Shown piece after piece: positions 45,611 through 58,349 of a DNA stretch of 64,000 bases; position 1 is the stretch's first letter, and every line of letters starts with the position of its first letter. The notes under the pieces were generated by a model. The model saw only the letters and a program-made list of their open reading frames with translations. It was not told the DNA's origin and did no database searches. The translations under genes were made by a program, and so were the position numbers. Source of the stretch: Crotalaria pallida (Eukaryota; Streptophyta; Magnoliopsida; Fabales; Fabaceae); assembly GCA_037953625.1 (NCBI GenBank), contig CM075651.1, positions 134,568,501 to 134,632,500 on the forward strand, written 5' to 3'.

Positions 45611-48600
45611 CGAGTACTCATGGAGGAGCAAGCTCAACTCAACACAAGCCTTATTCCAACAACAACCACAAAGGAGCCAAGCTCCGCTTACATCACATCT
45701 CATTCCAACAACAACATTACTTTTCCCAGCTCTGGCTTAACCTCATCATTATCACTAAATCTTTCCCCAATCACAACTCTTTATTTCTTTCTCAGCACGT
45801 GCATCCTTTCCAACCCATCTTATATATTTTATCATTATTCCTTTCTCTCATCGTTTACTTTCACCACTTAATCATTTCATTTTATTTTCAGGACGTAGCA
45901 GACATCCATCAGCGTGCTATTAATATTAATCAACAATTTAAGTATCATCATGCATAATTAAATACGTAAACAAAACATGCTATCAACATGCAATCAGCAC
46001 ACAACAACAATGTGGTCTTTGTCACCTTCGTATAAGTGGCCACACAACGCAAACAATTGCCACTATATTACTGACTCCGAACTACTAAGTTCTGATCTTT
46101 GAGATGATACGGAACGTCCTAATAAATCACCTAAATACCACAGTGTCTTAGGAAAGCTTCTCTCTCACCTGAGGTCCAACGATTAAATGCGTACAATCTC
46201 CTCGGATCCTTGTCTCTGCCGGCTGCCCCAGTCCCTCGTCTTTAAAATTCCTCGTACTAAATAAAACACGTTTACGTTATTAACTTGTATAAGAAAACCT
46301 TTTCTTAACTCAGTACATACTCCATTCCTCATCGGATGACTTAAAACATAATTGTTTTCTTAAAACAACTTTAATATTTTCCTAGTATTTTAAGTACTTT
46401 AAAACCATTTGAAAACATCATATAGAATAATCTAAATCATTTAATTTGGTTGCTGGTCCGTCTCGGACAGCACCTTAACCGCGTTCGAAAACACCGAAAA
46501 TTTGTCGTTTTTAATCCGGCTTTTTCTCAAATCAAATATAGCTTGAAAACTTTACTTTAAATCACTTGTACTCGTTTTTAAAAATTAAGAAACAAGTCCA
46601 AACAATTCTGGACAGAAAAGAGTCGTTTTACAAAATCACTTTGATAAAACCCCGAAAACATCGTAAAAACACTTTTGTTTCAATTAGTTCTTTAGCTCGA
46701 AATTAACACTTTAAAACTCAAACTTTTTCTCATAAAACAAACTTTGGACAGCCATAAACACAATCCAATAATCCCAAACAAATCAAATCAAATTATTTTA
46801 AAATCAATTAATTTCAAAATCAATTACATACTCAACTATTTTCCAAACATCAACTTAACACACAAACAACAAACAACACTTCATTAATTAATTAGAAGCA
46901 TATAACCAATTTGATCAACATCAAAGCAATTATACAACTCTCAAATAATTCACTTTCATAACACAAAACACTTAGACATACATGTGTTCATAAATCGAAT
47001 TGAACCAAGATATAAACCATGCACATTTATTTTTTTCTTACTTTAAACAACTTTATTCCTTTCAAAATCATTATGTACATTTTATGTTATGCAACTAAAC
47101 TTCCTAAACTTATTTACACTACATGGCCGAATGAAATCAAAGAAAAAAGTCAAAAATTACTAATTTAAAACACATAAATCAACTTGATTTATTTCAAATA
47201 CTTAAATTCCACTTTCTTTTTTCATGAAACAAAATCATTTACTCTTCCTTTTACTCTCAACCGAATGCACACACATATATTCAATTAAACACGAAACTTT
47301 TTCCCAACCATTTTATTTAGCATAATTTCACAAAACATACTCATTACTTTTAAGTCACTTCATTGAAAAAGAATCCTAGTCTATTTTACATGCATAGGTC
47401 GAACCTCATTTTAACAAGAACAAGGTTTTTGGTTCACTTTTTCAACATGCATACATCAAAATACATGAATCAAATCATGCATTTTATAAACCCTTAAATC
47501 AAGAAGAAATCACATGCATGTGTCCTTTTTTGAAAAACCAAACATGATTTCTAAGCCTATACCGAATACCTCATCACCAAAATTAAGATTTAACTTCAAA
47601 TCTTTCACATGCAAGAACATAAGACATGAATCAAGTTAAAAATCATTTTCCAAAAACTTGTTTCCTTGATTTCTTTGTGAAACCGTGATGATCATTAAGA
47701 AGGGTCAAATCTTTTTTTGTCAAGAATGACATGCATGTACTTAGATCTTGTAGATCAAGTCATAAAATCAATTATAATAGCACAAATCAAAGATCAAAAT
47801 CAATTTGAGTAAGAAGAGGTCAAAACCGTGACATGCATGAAGAAAGATTAAATCTTTTGGTTCAAAAACAACATGCATGTGCCAAAGATCAGGACTTTTT
47901 CACAAGATCAAAGCTTTTCTTAGATTAAGACAAAGTCAAAGCTTTTCCAAAGATCAAGTCAAGAATCAAGACATGCATTAAGAAAGGTTAGATCTTTTGT
48001 TCAAAAATCACATGCAACGTTCAAGAACAAAACTTTTTCAAAGATCAAAACAAAATCAAAGCTTTTTCAAGATCCAATCAAAGTCAAGACATTTCAACCA
48101 CTCAAATCAATGTTTCTAAGCATAAAGTAAACATGCAATCACTTGAATCAAATTAAAAAGCATCAAGACCTAATCTTTTGGTCATGGCCGAATCATATAG
48201 CTTTTGGTTTAGTGTTTTACAAGTTCATTTTACTCTTAAAAATTCAAGATCAAAGCTTTTTCCTAGATCTACCATAAATCATCACATGCATGAAAAGATC
48301 AAGGCAAATAGATAAATTTAAACACAAGCTTTAAGCAAAACCGTGACAAAGAAAAATTACAAGTTAAAGATCCAAACTTTTTAACATAAACCTTCATGAT
48401 CAATACTTAGAAAGGACATGCATGAAGTTCAAACTTCAAGATCACTTCAAAATAAACACCTGCATCATCAAACTTTAAGTTTAAACAAAGTTTATCATAA
48501 AGTCCATGGTTTAGGTTATTACAAGTTTCTTTGAGTCTTAAAAGTTCATGATCAAACATAAATAAAACATGCAAAGAAAGAAAAGAAAGGAAGATTACAA

Positions 48601-48640
48601 GATCAAAAGAAAATCTACACTACTATTACAACTCCCTCAT
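45611..48640 (-). other. AT-rich body of the long LTR, no gene seen
   Basis: This is mostly A/T/C sequence on the plus strand with many ACATGCATG and GATCAAAGCTTTTTC words. The 83-codon frame at 45620-45871 is Ser/Thr-rich and unconvincing. It would lie downstream of the minus-strand promoter, in R/U5. Confidence 0.5.
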
Positions 48641-48887
48641 GCTTATTCGAACCACCCACCTAAGAAAGGGTTGATCTTCTAGCTTCTAAGGTCTTGGATC
48701 TTCAAGGAAAATCTTAGGTTTTTGGCTTGAACTCCTTCTTCCTTCTTCTTGCTTACTCACGGCCACTCTCTCTCTCTCTCTCTTTTCTTCTAAGAGTTTT
48801 GGTTTTGCTCTTAGAGTTGTGTTTGGGAGGAAATGAGAAATGAAGAGAATGAAATGAATTGTGGGAAAATGAACTAAGGCCAAAGAC

Positions 48888-48894
48888 ATTTATA
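48888..48894 (-). promoter_or_regulatory. TATA box of the long LTR
   Basis: TATAAAT on the minus strand, about 570 bp inside the minus-strand start of the LTR. Its context is conserved with 62373-62379. Confidence 0.6.
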
Positions 48895-50084
48895 GGCAAA
48901 CCGTGAGCTTACTATTTTGCCCTTTGGTAATTCGGTTCTAATGGGCTTAGGAGGGGCAAACTTGGCACTTCAATTTGTTGCATGGGTGGAGTTTATCATG
49001 GGAGACAATAAGGAGCAATTTTAGGCTTTGAGGTCACTTCATGCTTAATGGTTTATTTTTACTACTTAAATTTTCTACCCATTAATTCCCCTTTGGTTCT
49101 AATTTTGCCTCATTAATTAGCTCTTTATCTTAAAAATAAAATTCTAGCTTACATACATACATACACATACACGTAGCACACATACACATATGCATAGGAA
49201 ATAAATTTTCTCATACAATTACTCATGTTTAAAAAAATCACAATTCTTTAAAGCATAAGAATATTAAATACACAACTCTTCCAAAAACTCAATTTCAAAA
49301 ACTCATAAGATCATCCCATGAAAACCATTTCTTTTAAAATCATTCTCCACTTTGAAATCATGCAATAAGAAATTCATTTGAGGAAATACTTTTTCAAAAA
49401 CACTTTTCTCAAAATAATTCTCTTTAATATTTAAAACAATACAGGGAATTTGTGGGGTGTTACAGGAGAAGAGCATAACAATAGGATAGTTACAAATTTT
49501 ATCCCTAATACCCTCAACCATTAACACTCTTGTTTCTACCATCATCACATTATCATCACCTTCACCATCTAATTAATTAACGCCATCGTATTTGGTGTGC
49601 ACCAAGCACTAGACATGATAAGAGTTATCATCTTCATATCTTATCTGGCTCTTATCATACTCACACATATCCTATCCTTAACCTATCATGATCACCAAAC
49701 GAGCCCGTAATAAAAATTTTAAGCATTATTTTTTGCAATGATATATGTGTGTTTGTATATATATATATATCAAGATAGGTAGAGAGCTAGAGAAAGAATG
49801 GAAGAGAGATAAACATAGTGTTGGAGAACGCGAGAAGAAAAAACATTAAATTCCTATTGAAAATGGGAAAATAAAAGAATTAAAAAAAGGACAAACGAAA
49901 AGATAAAAATATGAATTTTCGAAAACTCCCATAGAATCAAACAAATGAAGACGTTCTACCACTGATGTCTTGCATGGCCTTAAGGCCTTAAAAGCACTCA
50001 CCAAAACCTAGATTCAAAGAGACACCGTACCACCATCACCAATATTCATAGCCGCACATCTCTTTTCCATCCACCACCTCAAAA

Positions 50085-50463
50085 GTGTCAAATAATTATT
50101 TGCAATCAAGGATGAGCTTAAGCTCCATTAGTACTGGTGGTGGTTATAGTAGTAGTGGTAAAAAAATTGTGTAGATAATTTTGAAAGCAATGGAAATATA
50201 AACCTGGCAGTGCTTGCAAATTTTGCAAGAACAAATGCTCAGCTGGATGCATTTTTGCTCCTTATTTCGATTCTGATCAAGGTGTAGCTCACTTTGCTGT
50301 TGTACTTAAGGTTTTTGAAGCTAGAAACATCTCAAAGCTCCTTCATACTATTTCGTTAAACAAAAGGCTTGATGCAATAAATAGCATTATTTTTTAATCA
50401 GATGCACGACAAAAACATCCCATGTATGGTTGTGTTCGACAAATTCTTTCCCTTCAACAACAG
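50085..50463 (+). pseudogene. LBD pseudogene, half 7B
   Basis: The start is GTG. A short deletion (GGTAAAAAAATTGTG) in the Gly/Ser/Asn stretch changes the early frame. The cysteine block and SKLLH are kept. Confidence 0.8.
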
Positions 50464-50504
50464 GTAATCTATTATTCTTTGATTCCGACATAATAATAGA
50501 TTAC

Positions 50505-50887
50505 CTGTTGTTGAAGGGTAAAAATTTGTCCAACATAACCATACACGAGATCTTTTAGTCGTACATCTGATTCATAAATAATTAATGATGTTTATTGAAT
50601 GAAGCCTCTTGTTCAACGGAAGATTATGAAGGAGCTTTGAGACATTACTAGCTCAAAAAACCTTATGCACACCTACAAAGTGGGCTACACCTTGATCTGA
50701 ATCAAAATAAGGAGAAAAAATGGACCCTGTTGAGCATTTCTTCGTGCAAAATTTGCAAGCATCACAAGGTTTATATTGCCAGTCTTTCCAAATTAATTAC
50801 ACAATTGTTTCTAACACCACTTCTATTACCACCACCGTTACTAATGGAATTTAAGTTCATAGTTGATTGCAAATAGTTATTTGACAT
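50505..50887 (-). pseudogene. LBD pseudogene, half 7A
   Basis: The start codon is kept (50885-50887). GTGCAAAATTTGCAAGCATCAC replaces the common C-block bases, altering a residue beside the first Cys pair. Confidence 0.75.
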
Positions 50888-51239
50888 TTTCGAGGTGGTG
50901 GATGGGAAAAAGATAATGAGTGGCTATGAATAATGGTAATGGTGGTATTGTAACCCTTTAAATCTAGGTTTTGGTGAGAGCTTTTAAAGCCTTAAGGTCG
51001 TGCAAGACAGTAAAGGTAGAACGTCATCATTTATTTGATTCTAAGGCCGTGAAGGAGCTTTTTGAATAAGAATGGCAGTCACTTTATTTTTAATCTACCA
51101 TTTGCATTTGGTTGGGTAGGAAATTGGGTAGGAAATTCTTTCACTGATCTACTAGTACCTCGAAGGAGACAATTAGCCTTTAGCTTTTCTGATATTTAAC
51201 TTGCCTAAACAATGGCTTATTTTAATTGATAAAGTTTAA

Positions 51240-53580
51240 TTTTTTGTGATAGATGCAAAATCCAACGGAAGGAGAACTCATCTATTTGCATGTTATTGGT
51301 TTCGCTTCAAGCAGTGGCTATATACAAGAAAAGACGAGAGTGACATAGGTCCTTTTTCACCATGGAACATAACAGGAACTTACAATAGGAAGCTTTCTTT
51401 TTGAACTTTAACATTTTTAATCTGGTAGTTATTTTTTTAGTTATAATTTTTGCTATGATGTTGCTTGAATTTGATGTCTCCTTGTTACAATATGCCACAA
51501 ATTCTTTGAGCACTTTGAGCACTATACTGCATAATTCTTTGATGAACCAATTTGTTTGTAGTTTCTCATGTAGATGGCGCAGATAAGTTCAATGTCAATC
51601 AGTTCAAGATTGCTTTTGTAACTAAGATAAAATGGGTTGTTCTTTCTGTAATGGCTGCTTTGTCTGTGCCATCTATCATCATTATTCAACTTTGTCAAGA
51701 TTTTTCTTTCATATTGGGAGGACAGGTAAGTTGTGAGTACACATGTATAAACTTCATGTGTTTGGATTTTTGGTTTCACTTAAGTTATTTTGACTTTGTT
51801 TACTTGATATGTTACAGGGTATAAAGAATAAGAAGCACTGTGGTTCTATGAAGTCTTTGGAAGCATTGCAGCCTTAAGCCAAAACTAGAAGCAATTATTC
51901 TGGTAATATTTTGCTCAAACTTCATAGCTCTTCATTACACCATCTATTTAACAGCTTATCTACTTTAATTTATAAGGAAAATCACATGACTAAACTCTTG
52001 TTATGTCTTTATGTAATTAAAACTACTATTTTCCAATTTTATGTAAACTGGAGCTACCAGGTACATGGAAATTCAGTTGAAGGGCGGATATTGCAAGGGA
52101 ACTCACCTTGTGAAGTAATTGAACATTTCACAAGTTGGAATGCAGGTTGGCACAGATGTTGTACTTCGTATTTGGGACGAACTAAGTGAATATGATGTTC
52201 CTGTCTCAGCATTTTGCGTTGCTGGTACTCCCTCATCTCTACATCAAAAGAAAGGAATTTTTTGTAAGTTCATATATACTCCTTGTAGTTTCAGTCAACT
52301 TCTTATAATTCACATTCCAATTTGCTTCAGTAGTATAATTTTTCTTAAGTTCATATATACTCTTTGTAGTTTCAGTCAACTTATAATTCACACCCCAATT
52401 TGCTTTAGTAGTATAATTCTTGTAATTCACATTCCAATTTGCTTCAGTAGTATAATTGTTTTTTAAGTTCATATATACTCTTCGTAGTTTCAGTCAACTT
52501 CTTAGAATTCACATTCCAATTTGCTTCAGTGGTATAATTTGCTTATGAAAGATCTTAGCAACCATCATATTAAAGTTATGACATATTGCAATCGTTGTCT
52601 AGCCTTGGTAATGCTTCTCGTTAATCACTTCTAGTATAAAATATTGTAGTTATTATCTTGTATGTCTCAAGTAATTCACTATCAAGCTAATTAGACATAT
52701 TGAGATGATGTCACTAATCTAAATCCTTTTAGCCTTATATATAGTGCTATTTTTGACCTGTGCTGAAACTTTGGTGTATTTGGTTTTTTGCTGGGTCATG
52801 CATGTTCACCTAGTTGTTCAGGTCAATTTATGACGCATCACGAATATGAAACATATGCATTAATATTGCTAATTGTTGAAGACAATTTTAATATTTATGC
52901 AGCTTCTTATACTGCTTAACTAACTTTAAGGGCATGTACATGGACAAGATAATATTATAAGCATATATAAGCATAGTATGTATGAGCATAATATGCTGTA
53001 CTACTATGTTGGAGGGACAAACATCCTTTTTTTCTTGCCTAATCAATATTATAACTAGGTAAAAGCCTCACAGCAGAAACAAATACACCATTTATATAAA
53101 AAAATAAAAATGATGATAAAATTGTTTCCAAGCCAAGCCATTTATCTTACAAAAACTTTATATTATTTTTTTGGTGTAGAAATTATATATGCATTTCACT
53201 TATGTTAATAATATACTTTTTTTTCATAATGTGTTGGCTGGTTTTGACTACTAGGTCCATGCTGATATGTCACTGGCTAGCATATCAGTTCAGATTATTC
53301 TTGGGAAGTGAGCAAATGAGGTACCAAGCTGCGGAACCTCTTCTCCCAAGGTATATTATGGCATATTGTCTTCAAGCATTGCTATATTAATCTTGTTTAT
53401 TATTGTCCTTACTGATGAAGCGAGTTCTGGTTTGCATGTGTGCTAGTTTGAATGAAGATATTGATAGGCTTATTTATTTTTCTGCCTGAATATTACAGCA
53501 CATGAAATGGTCAATCCATAGATGGAATGAACTTTATCGTGATTTACCCCGCAGCAAGAGCTCGAGGAGCTAACTCTGTG
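51240..53580 (+). pseudogene. exon-like gene fragments inside the CACTA derivative
   Basis: Several segments have AG and GT borders. At about 51254-51400 one reads through SDIGPFSPWNITGTY. At about 51575-51725 another reads DGADKFNVNQFKIAF and then a hydrophobic stretch ending ILGGQ before GTAAGT. At about 52146-52262 a third reads VGTDVVLRIWDELSEYDVPV before GTAAGTTC. At about 53255-53350 and 53500-53575 there are shorter ones (MKWSIHRWNELYRDL). I do not recognise the source gene and could not join them into one open frame. Passenger gene fragments are common in CACTA elements. Confidence 0.4.
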
Positions 53581-54414
53581 AGTTTTCCCATACTATTTTG
53601 CAGCACTTGACAAGTGTTGTCCCAAATTGCTTCCTTTCATTCTTTAGGAAAATCTGAAACATATGCTCACAGTTTTATGATTCATAACAGAGGTCCCCGG
53701 TAGATGTTTAGTTTTATAATATATTAGCTTTTTGATATGTTTGAATTCCTGAAGCATAGTTTTTTCAGTAGAGGGCTTTAGAAGCATAACATGCATTTAA
53801 TCAGATATGGAGCATAAGTATAGTGATTTTTTCTTTAACACCTTTTGCTGGTCCAACACAGTAAAAAACAATGTTTTTATTGTGTCATGATTATCTCATT
53901 TATCCTTTTGTTTCATTGGAAATTCAACTCAGCTAGTCTTTCTTTGTTTTGTTACATGATACAGGTTGAACCTTATTGAAAGAATGATGAAATTGACTGA
54001 AAGAATGATGAGATTGACAATACATATGGAGATGGAAGCGTATTTTGATTATTTTAAAATTTCATGTTAGCTATTTGAGTAGATTGAGTGTGGAACAATA
54101 TTTTTCTTTTCTTTTTGATACTTTTGATAGATTGATCAATAGAATGCTAAAGACATTCTTTATATTAGATTGTTGAGATTTGCATTGAGCTCCTTATTTA
54201 TGGGCAATTTAATAATATAAAAATTTTCTTTCTTTTCGATACTTTTGATATTAGATTGTTGAGATTTGAGCTCCTTATTTATGGGCAACTTAATAATATA
54301 AAATTTATTAATTATTTTTAATTATTATTATGATACTTCAAAATTTAAAATAAAATGATTATATCAGGTTAAAAAGATAATTATTTTTTAAATATTTTTA
54401 AATATAAAGGCTAT

Positions 54415-54848
54415 TGTAACGACAATTTTGTCGTTTAAAAAATTAAGGGTGTTTTGCAATGACATTGTCGTTGCCAATCAAGGTTATTGCAACGACAATT
54501 TTGTCGTTTCAAAAATCAATGGTGTTTTGCAACGACAGTATCGTTGCCAATAAAGAGTACTGCAACGACAATTTTGTCGTTTCAAAAATCAAGGGTGTTT
54601 TTGCAACGACATTGTCGTTGCCAAATAGATTACCACTAAAGCTATGCTATCCTTGTTTTGCAACGACTTTTCTTATGCAACGACATGTGTCGTTGCTGAA
54701 AATCGTTCTTTATAACAACAAAAAAGTCGTTGCTATACCCTTTTGCAACGCGCTTACCCGCAAGGACTTTCAGAAAATGTTTTTTGCAACGACTTTTGGT
54801 TTTTAGCAACGACTTTTGTCGTTGCAATAAAGAGTTTTTCTTGTAGTG
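54415..54848. repeat. CACTA subterminal repeats (CAACGACA words)
   Basis: About fifteen copies of CAACGAC or GTCGTTG in direct and inverted order lie before the terminus. Several make small hairpins such as CGACATTGTCG. A different word from 39875-42630, so a different CACTA family. Confidence 0.85.
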
Positions 54849-55019
54849 TCATTTATTTGATTCTAAGGGAGTTTTCGAAAATTCATATTTTTTTCTTTCC
54901 GTTTGACCTTTTTTTATTTTATTTTTTTCCATTTTCAATAGAAATTTGATGTTTTTTTCTTCTTCCCCTCTCCAACATTTTTTTCTCTCTTCCCGTCTAT
55001 CTCTAGCTCTCCACCTATC

Positions 55020-55023
<4 letters not shown>

Positions 55024-55068
<45 letters not shown>
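55024..55068. repeat. TA microsatellite
   Basis: The longest (TA)n run in the window, at the position where all LBD half-units carry a variable TA or CA tract. Confidence 0.9.
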
Positions 55069-55072
<4 letters not shown>

Positions 55073-55435
55073 ATACAAAAAATAATGCTTGGAATTTCTA
55101 TAAAGGGCTCGTTTGTTGGTCATGATATGATAAGGATATGATATGTTGGATAATATGATAGGAGCCGGATAGGATAAGAACATGATAACTCTTATCATGT
55201 CTAGTGCTTAGTGTACACCAAATAATGATGGCATTAATTTGATGGGGAAGGTGATGATTGTGTGATGATGGTAGAAAGAGTAGTGTTAATGTTTGCGGGT
55301 ATTAAGGATAAAATTTAACAATCCTATCATGCTAATTTCCAATCTAGCTCTAAATATGCCCATGAGAGTGCTTATTTTTCACTTGTTTCAACAAACCAAT
55401 AGAACTATTGAAAATTACAACCTTTTCTTTACTCT

Positions 55436-55594
55436 TCAGTGCAAAATGCAAAAATATTAGCTAGGCTATGTTGTGATAAAAATGAGATTTGAATCATTGG
55501 TTGTAGTTTCTCTTAATATGAGTATTTAATATATATATATTATTAATTAATTTATTTACTCATTTGACACAAATTATTAAGAGTTATGATTATT

Positions 55595-55631
<37 letters not shown>

Positions 55632-55684
55632 AGTTATGTAGTACCTTGCTTTGGGTTATTGTCTAATAGGTTGTAACTATATAA
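55436..55684 (-). repeat. array spacer between units 7 and 8, left piece
   Basis: Reverse-oriented spacer with a TA run at about 55597-55627. It is cut at ..CTATATAA by the Helitron and continues at 58203. Confidence 0.8.
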
Positions 55685-58202
55685 TCTTTCCTTTTAGTAT
55701 AAAAACATGTCCCACTCAAAATGGAGCCTCCACATTAAAAGTTACGGAATACTAAAATTCTATTCTGCCACGTGTCTCAATCTTTGCAAGTTAGAAAATT
55801 GAATGAGCAGTAAGCAGTTTATGAAGAGATATGCAGTTTCTCACAAACTTATCATCCTCTCATTTCTCTCTTTCCATAAACCTGATTCTCCTTTCTCTTC
55901 TGTGAAGTCCAAAATCTTTGTAAAGAGAGAATCTGATTAATGAATTGGGTTTATGCAGAATTCACTTTTCCATTTGATACCTTCTCTTTAATTTTAAAAT
56001 TTGCAAATATTGTTACATGTTTCCCTTTTCATTATTTATGCAGGGAATACCTCTACTTTTGGTTTCTGAGATGAGAAGTATAAAGTTTTCATCCAATCTA
56101 ACTAATATGCTATTTTTTGCAAAGCGATCGCAAAATGCTCAAACAAGTTTTAATACCTTCCTTTGCAAAGACAATTGAACATGGTGAGTTCCATTTCAAA
56201 TTTTAAATTCATGCTTTGTGTTCCTTTACAAAATAATCACTATCATCTGTGAACTCATTTGACTTTCCTCTATCATTAATGGTTTTTGTAACTTAAATTT
56301 GGTTTTGTGGTTGTAATGCTTCCATTCAATCGTTGTTCGAGTTTTAATTTTAGATATTGAGTACATTGAAGTGGATTTTACAGCATGCAATCCATAACTG
56401 CCCCACAACAATTTGAGTTAAGTTATGAGTCACCCCATTAGTGAAAAATTGCATTTGGGACAAATTCAATAACACTGCATACTATAACTACCGAAGTCAA
56501 ACTTATATTCAACTAGAGTTTGATAACAGGATTCAAGATTGGATAAAATACAAAAAGAATTAGATGATGTTATATATTTAGTCACAGTCTTGGATTTTTA
56601 AATGTTCTTGTTTCAACAAATTCATTATCTTCAACTTTGCCATGTCCTTAAAGGAAGATATGAGAGTTAAGATTGAGACTAAATAAATTTATTCATCATA
56701 AGCATAAATATAGGAAAAAGATAATAGCAAAGTTTGAGTTCAAGACAAAATTATATGGGACTTTAAATGGGCTCCCATATAAGTTTATCCCATTAGTTTA
56801 GTGATTAAAGTAAAAGCTATTACCATATTCAAATAATACATGATACCATGGGATAAATTATTTTACACTCACTACTACTGTAACTAATTAAATTATAGCT
56901 TTTGAAAATAAATTAGTGTTTTCAAATACCAATGAAATTTTTTACTGGTTCACACTATAGTTTGTTAAATTATACTACTCTCTGAATTAGTGTCAAACTT
57001 CCTTAAGGGTAAATAAATTAGTAATATAGGATACCTCCATCTAAAATTTATCAGCATATACCTATGGTATATATAGGATACTTATTAGAGAAAGCCAACT
57101 AGTGATTATAGATAAATAATATATAACTATAAGTTTACCATCTAACATCTTTCATATATTACGATAGTGGTTTCTGAATTGTTAAATATTGGCTCCCATA
57201 TCAATCAAAAATGAGAGAAAGGAGATCAATTGGAGTTATTTATAAAAAAAATATTACGATAGTTGGTAATTTTTGACTTTATTATTAGGAAAAAATTCAA
57301 ATCAAAGTGAAAAAATGAGAACTGCAAATGAAAACTACATGATGGCAGTTTCAAAATGGTTTGAAATTAAACATCCCCTTATCGGCTCCCTCATTTTTTT
57401 ACTTCTTTCTCATTTAATTTCTTTTCTTTTCTTTCATTTTTTTTCCATAAAATTTAGTGATTTCATTATTATTGGTCCTTTTGTTTACTAGCATGAGACG
57501 TATGCCATGCCACTCCGACATTCAAAATTCATATTCAGGTGTATTATTTTTACTATTTTAATCTCAAACTCAATTGTTTGTTTTGTTCTTTCTATTAAAT
57601 TTATGAATTATATATACCAAGTTTGTACATAAACTTTCAACTTATACTTGGTACATTGAGAAAATAAAATTATTTCCATGTTTTATTTTTTCCATAATTT
57701 AGAATTTTTCATGTTAGTGGAACATGAATCGATGAAATTCTTCCTTCTCTCTTTCAACTTTTACTTTCATTTTTTATTTTTTGTGTTTTTTTTCGCTAAA
57801 CTGTGGCGTGCATGAAATTTTTTATTAGATTAAGATTATATCTTCAATTTGAACTAATGAACAATATGCTAAATCTGTTGAAGGAAATAGTACTTAGGAT
57901 TTACCATCCATTTAGTTAGCAGCCCATTTTTTTCTTGCTTTCAAGTCTTTAATCTCCATCACTTATTATTAAGTTCTATATTTTCCTGAATTTGATCATT
58001 TGATTTTTAATAAAATATATGTTTAGCAATAAATAATTAGTAATAATGATTCAATTCTTAAACTTAAAATGATTAAAATGATTATCGATTATTTGAACTA
58101 CTAAGTAATCCAAAGGTAATTTTTTTTAAAATCTTGCATGATATTTAACTAATAATAAAGAAACAAACAACCAACCCATGCATTGCACGGGCTGAAAACT
58201 AG
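55685..58202 (+). mobile_element. non-autonomous Helitron, 2518 bp
   Basis: It starts TCTTTCCTTTTAGTATAAA and ends CTAG. A hairpin CCCATGCATTGCACGGG lies just before the end, the classic plant Helitron 3' structure. It sits between A and T: removal restores CTATATAATGATATTAT as in sister spacers, with no target duplication. No Rep/helicase is encoded. The interior is AT-rich; the only frame noted (57273-57491) is hydrophobic and unconvincing. Confidence 0.93.
58170..58202 (+). terminator. Helitron 3' hairpin and CTAG end
   Basis: A stem of CCC-TGC/GCA-GGG with one mismatch, then CTGAAAACTAG. This palindrome acts as the rolling-circle termination signal in the family. Confidence 0.88.
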
Positions 58203-58349
58203 TGATATTATATTTTTGGCACTTTGCACAGAAGAGTAAGGAAAAAGTTTTCATTTTCAATAGTTCTATTGGTTTGTTGAAACAAGTGAAAAATAAGAAT
58301 TCACTTGGGCACATTTAGAACTAGATTGGAGATGAGCATAACAATAGGA

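Larger units (their letters stand above)
43112..49464 (-). mobile_element. 6.35-kb probable solo LTR, long-LTR family
   Basis: The ends are TGTAACAGTCC and GGGGTGTTACA, with a 5-bp duplication GGAGA (43107-43111 and 49465-49469); sister units read TTGGAGATGAGC. No gag, pol, primer site or internal long direct repeat is visible. The minus strand has a TATA box (48888-48894) in the context GCCTATAAATGTC followed by GGCCTTAGTTCATT. The same context occurs at 62370-62400 on the plus strand, so the two are one family. Ogre/Tat elements of legumes have LTRs this long (family knowledge). A large non-autonomous element is the alternative. Confidence 0.7.
51046..54848. mobile_element. CACTA derivative lacking its 5' end, with captured exon-like DNA
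   Basis: The right end is a clean CACTA terminus (TTTTTCTTGTAGTG) preceded by an array of CAACGACA/TGTCGTTG words. The left end is not CACTA; LBD sequence stops at 51045 and unrelated sequence begins GCCGTGAAGG. A 19-bp sequence, TCATTTATTTGATTCTAAG, is present on both sides (51027-51045 and 54849-54867), which is far longer than the 3 bp expected. The left end has therefore been rebuilt after insertion. Confidence 0.75.
43012..55435. repeat. palindromic LBD unit 7 (B then A), split by two insertions
   Basis: Pieces 43012-43111, 49465-51045 and 54849-55435 assemble into one unit with its centre near 50486. The first gap is the 6.35-kb LTR and the second the CACTA derivative. Confidence 0.9.
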
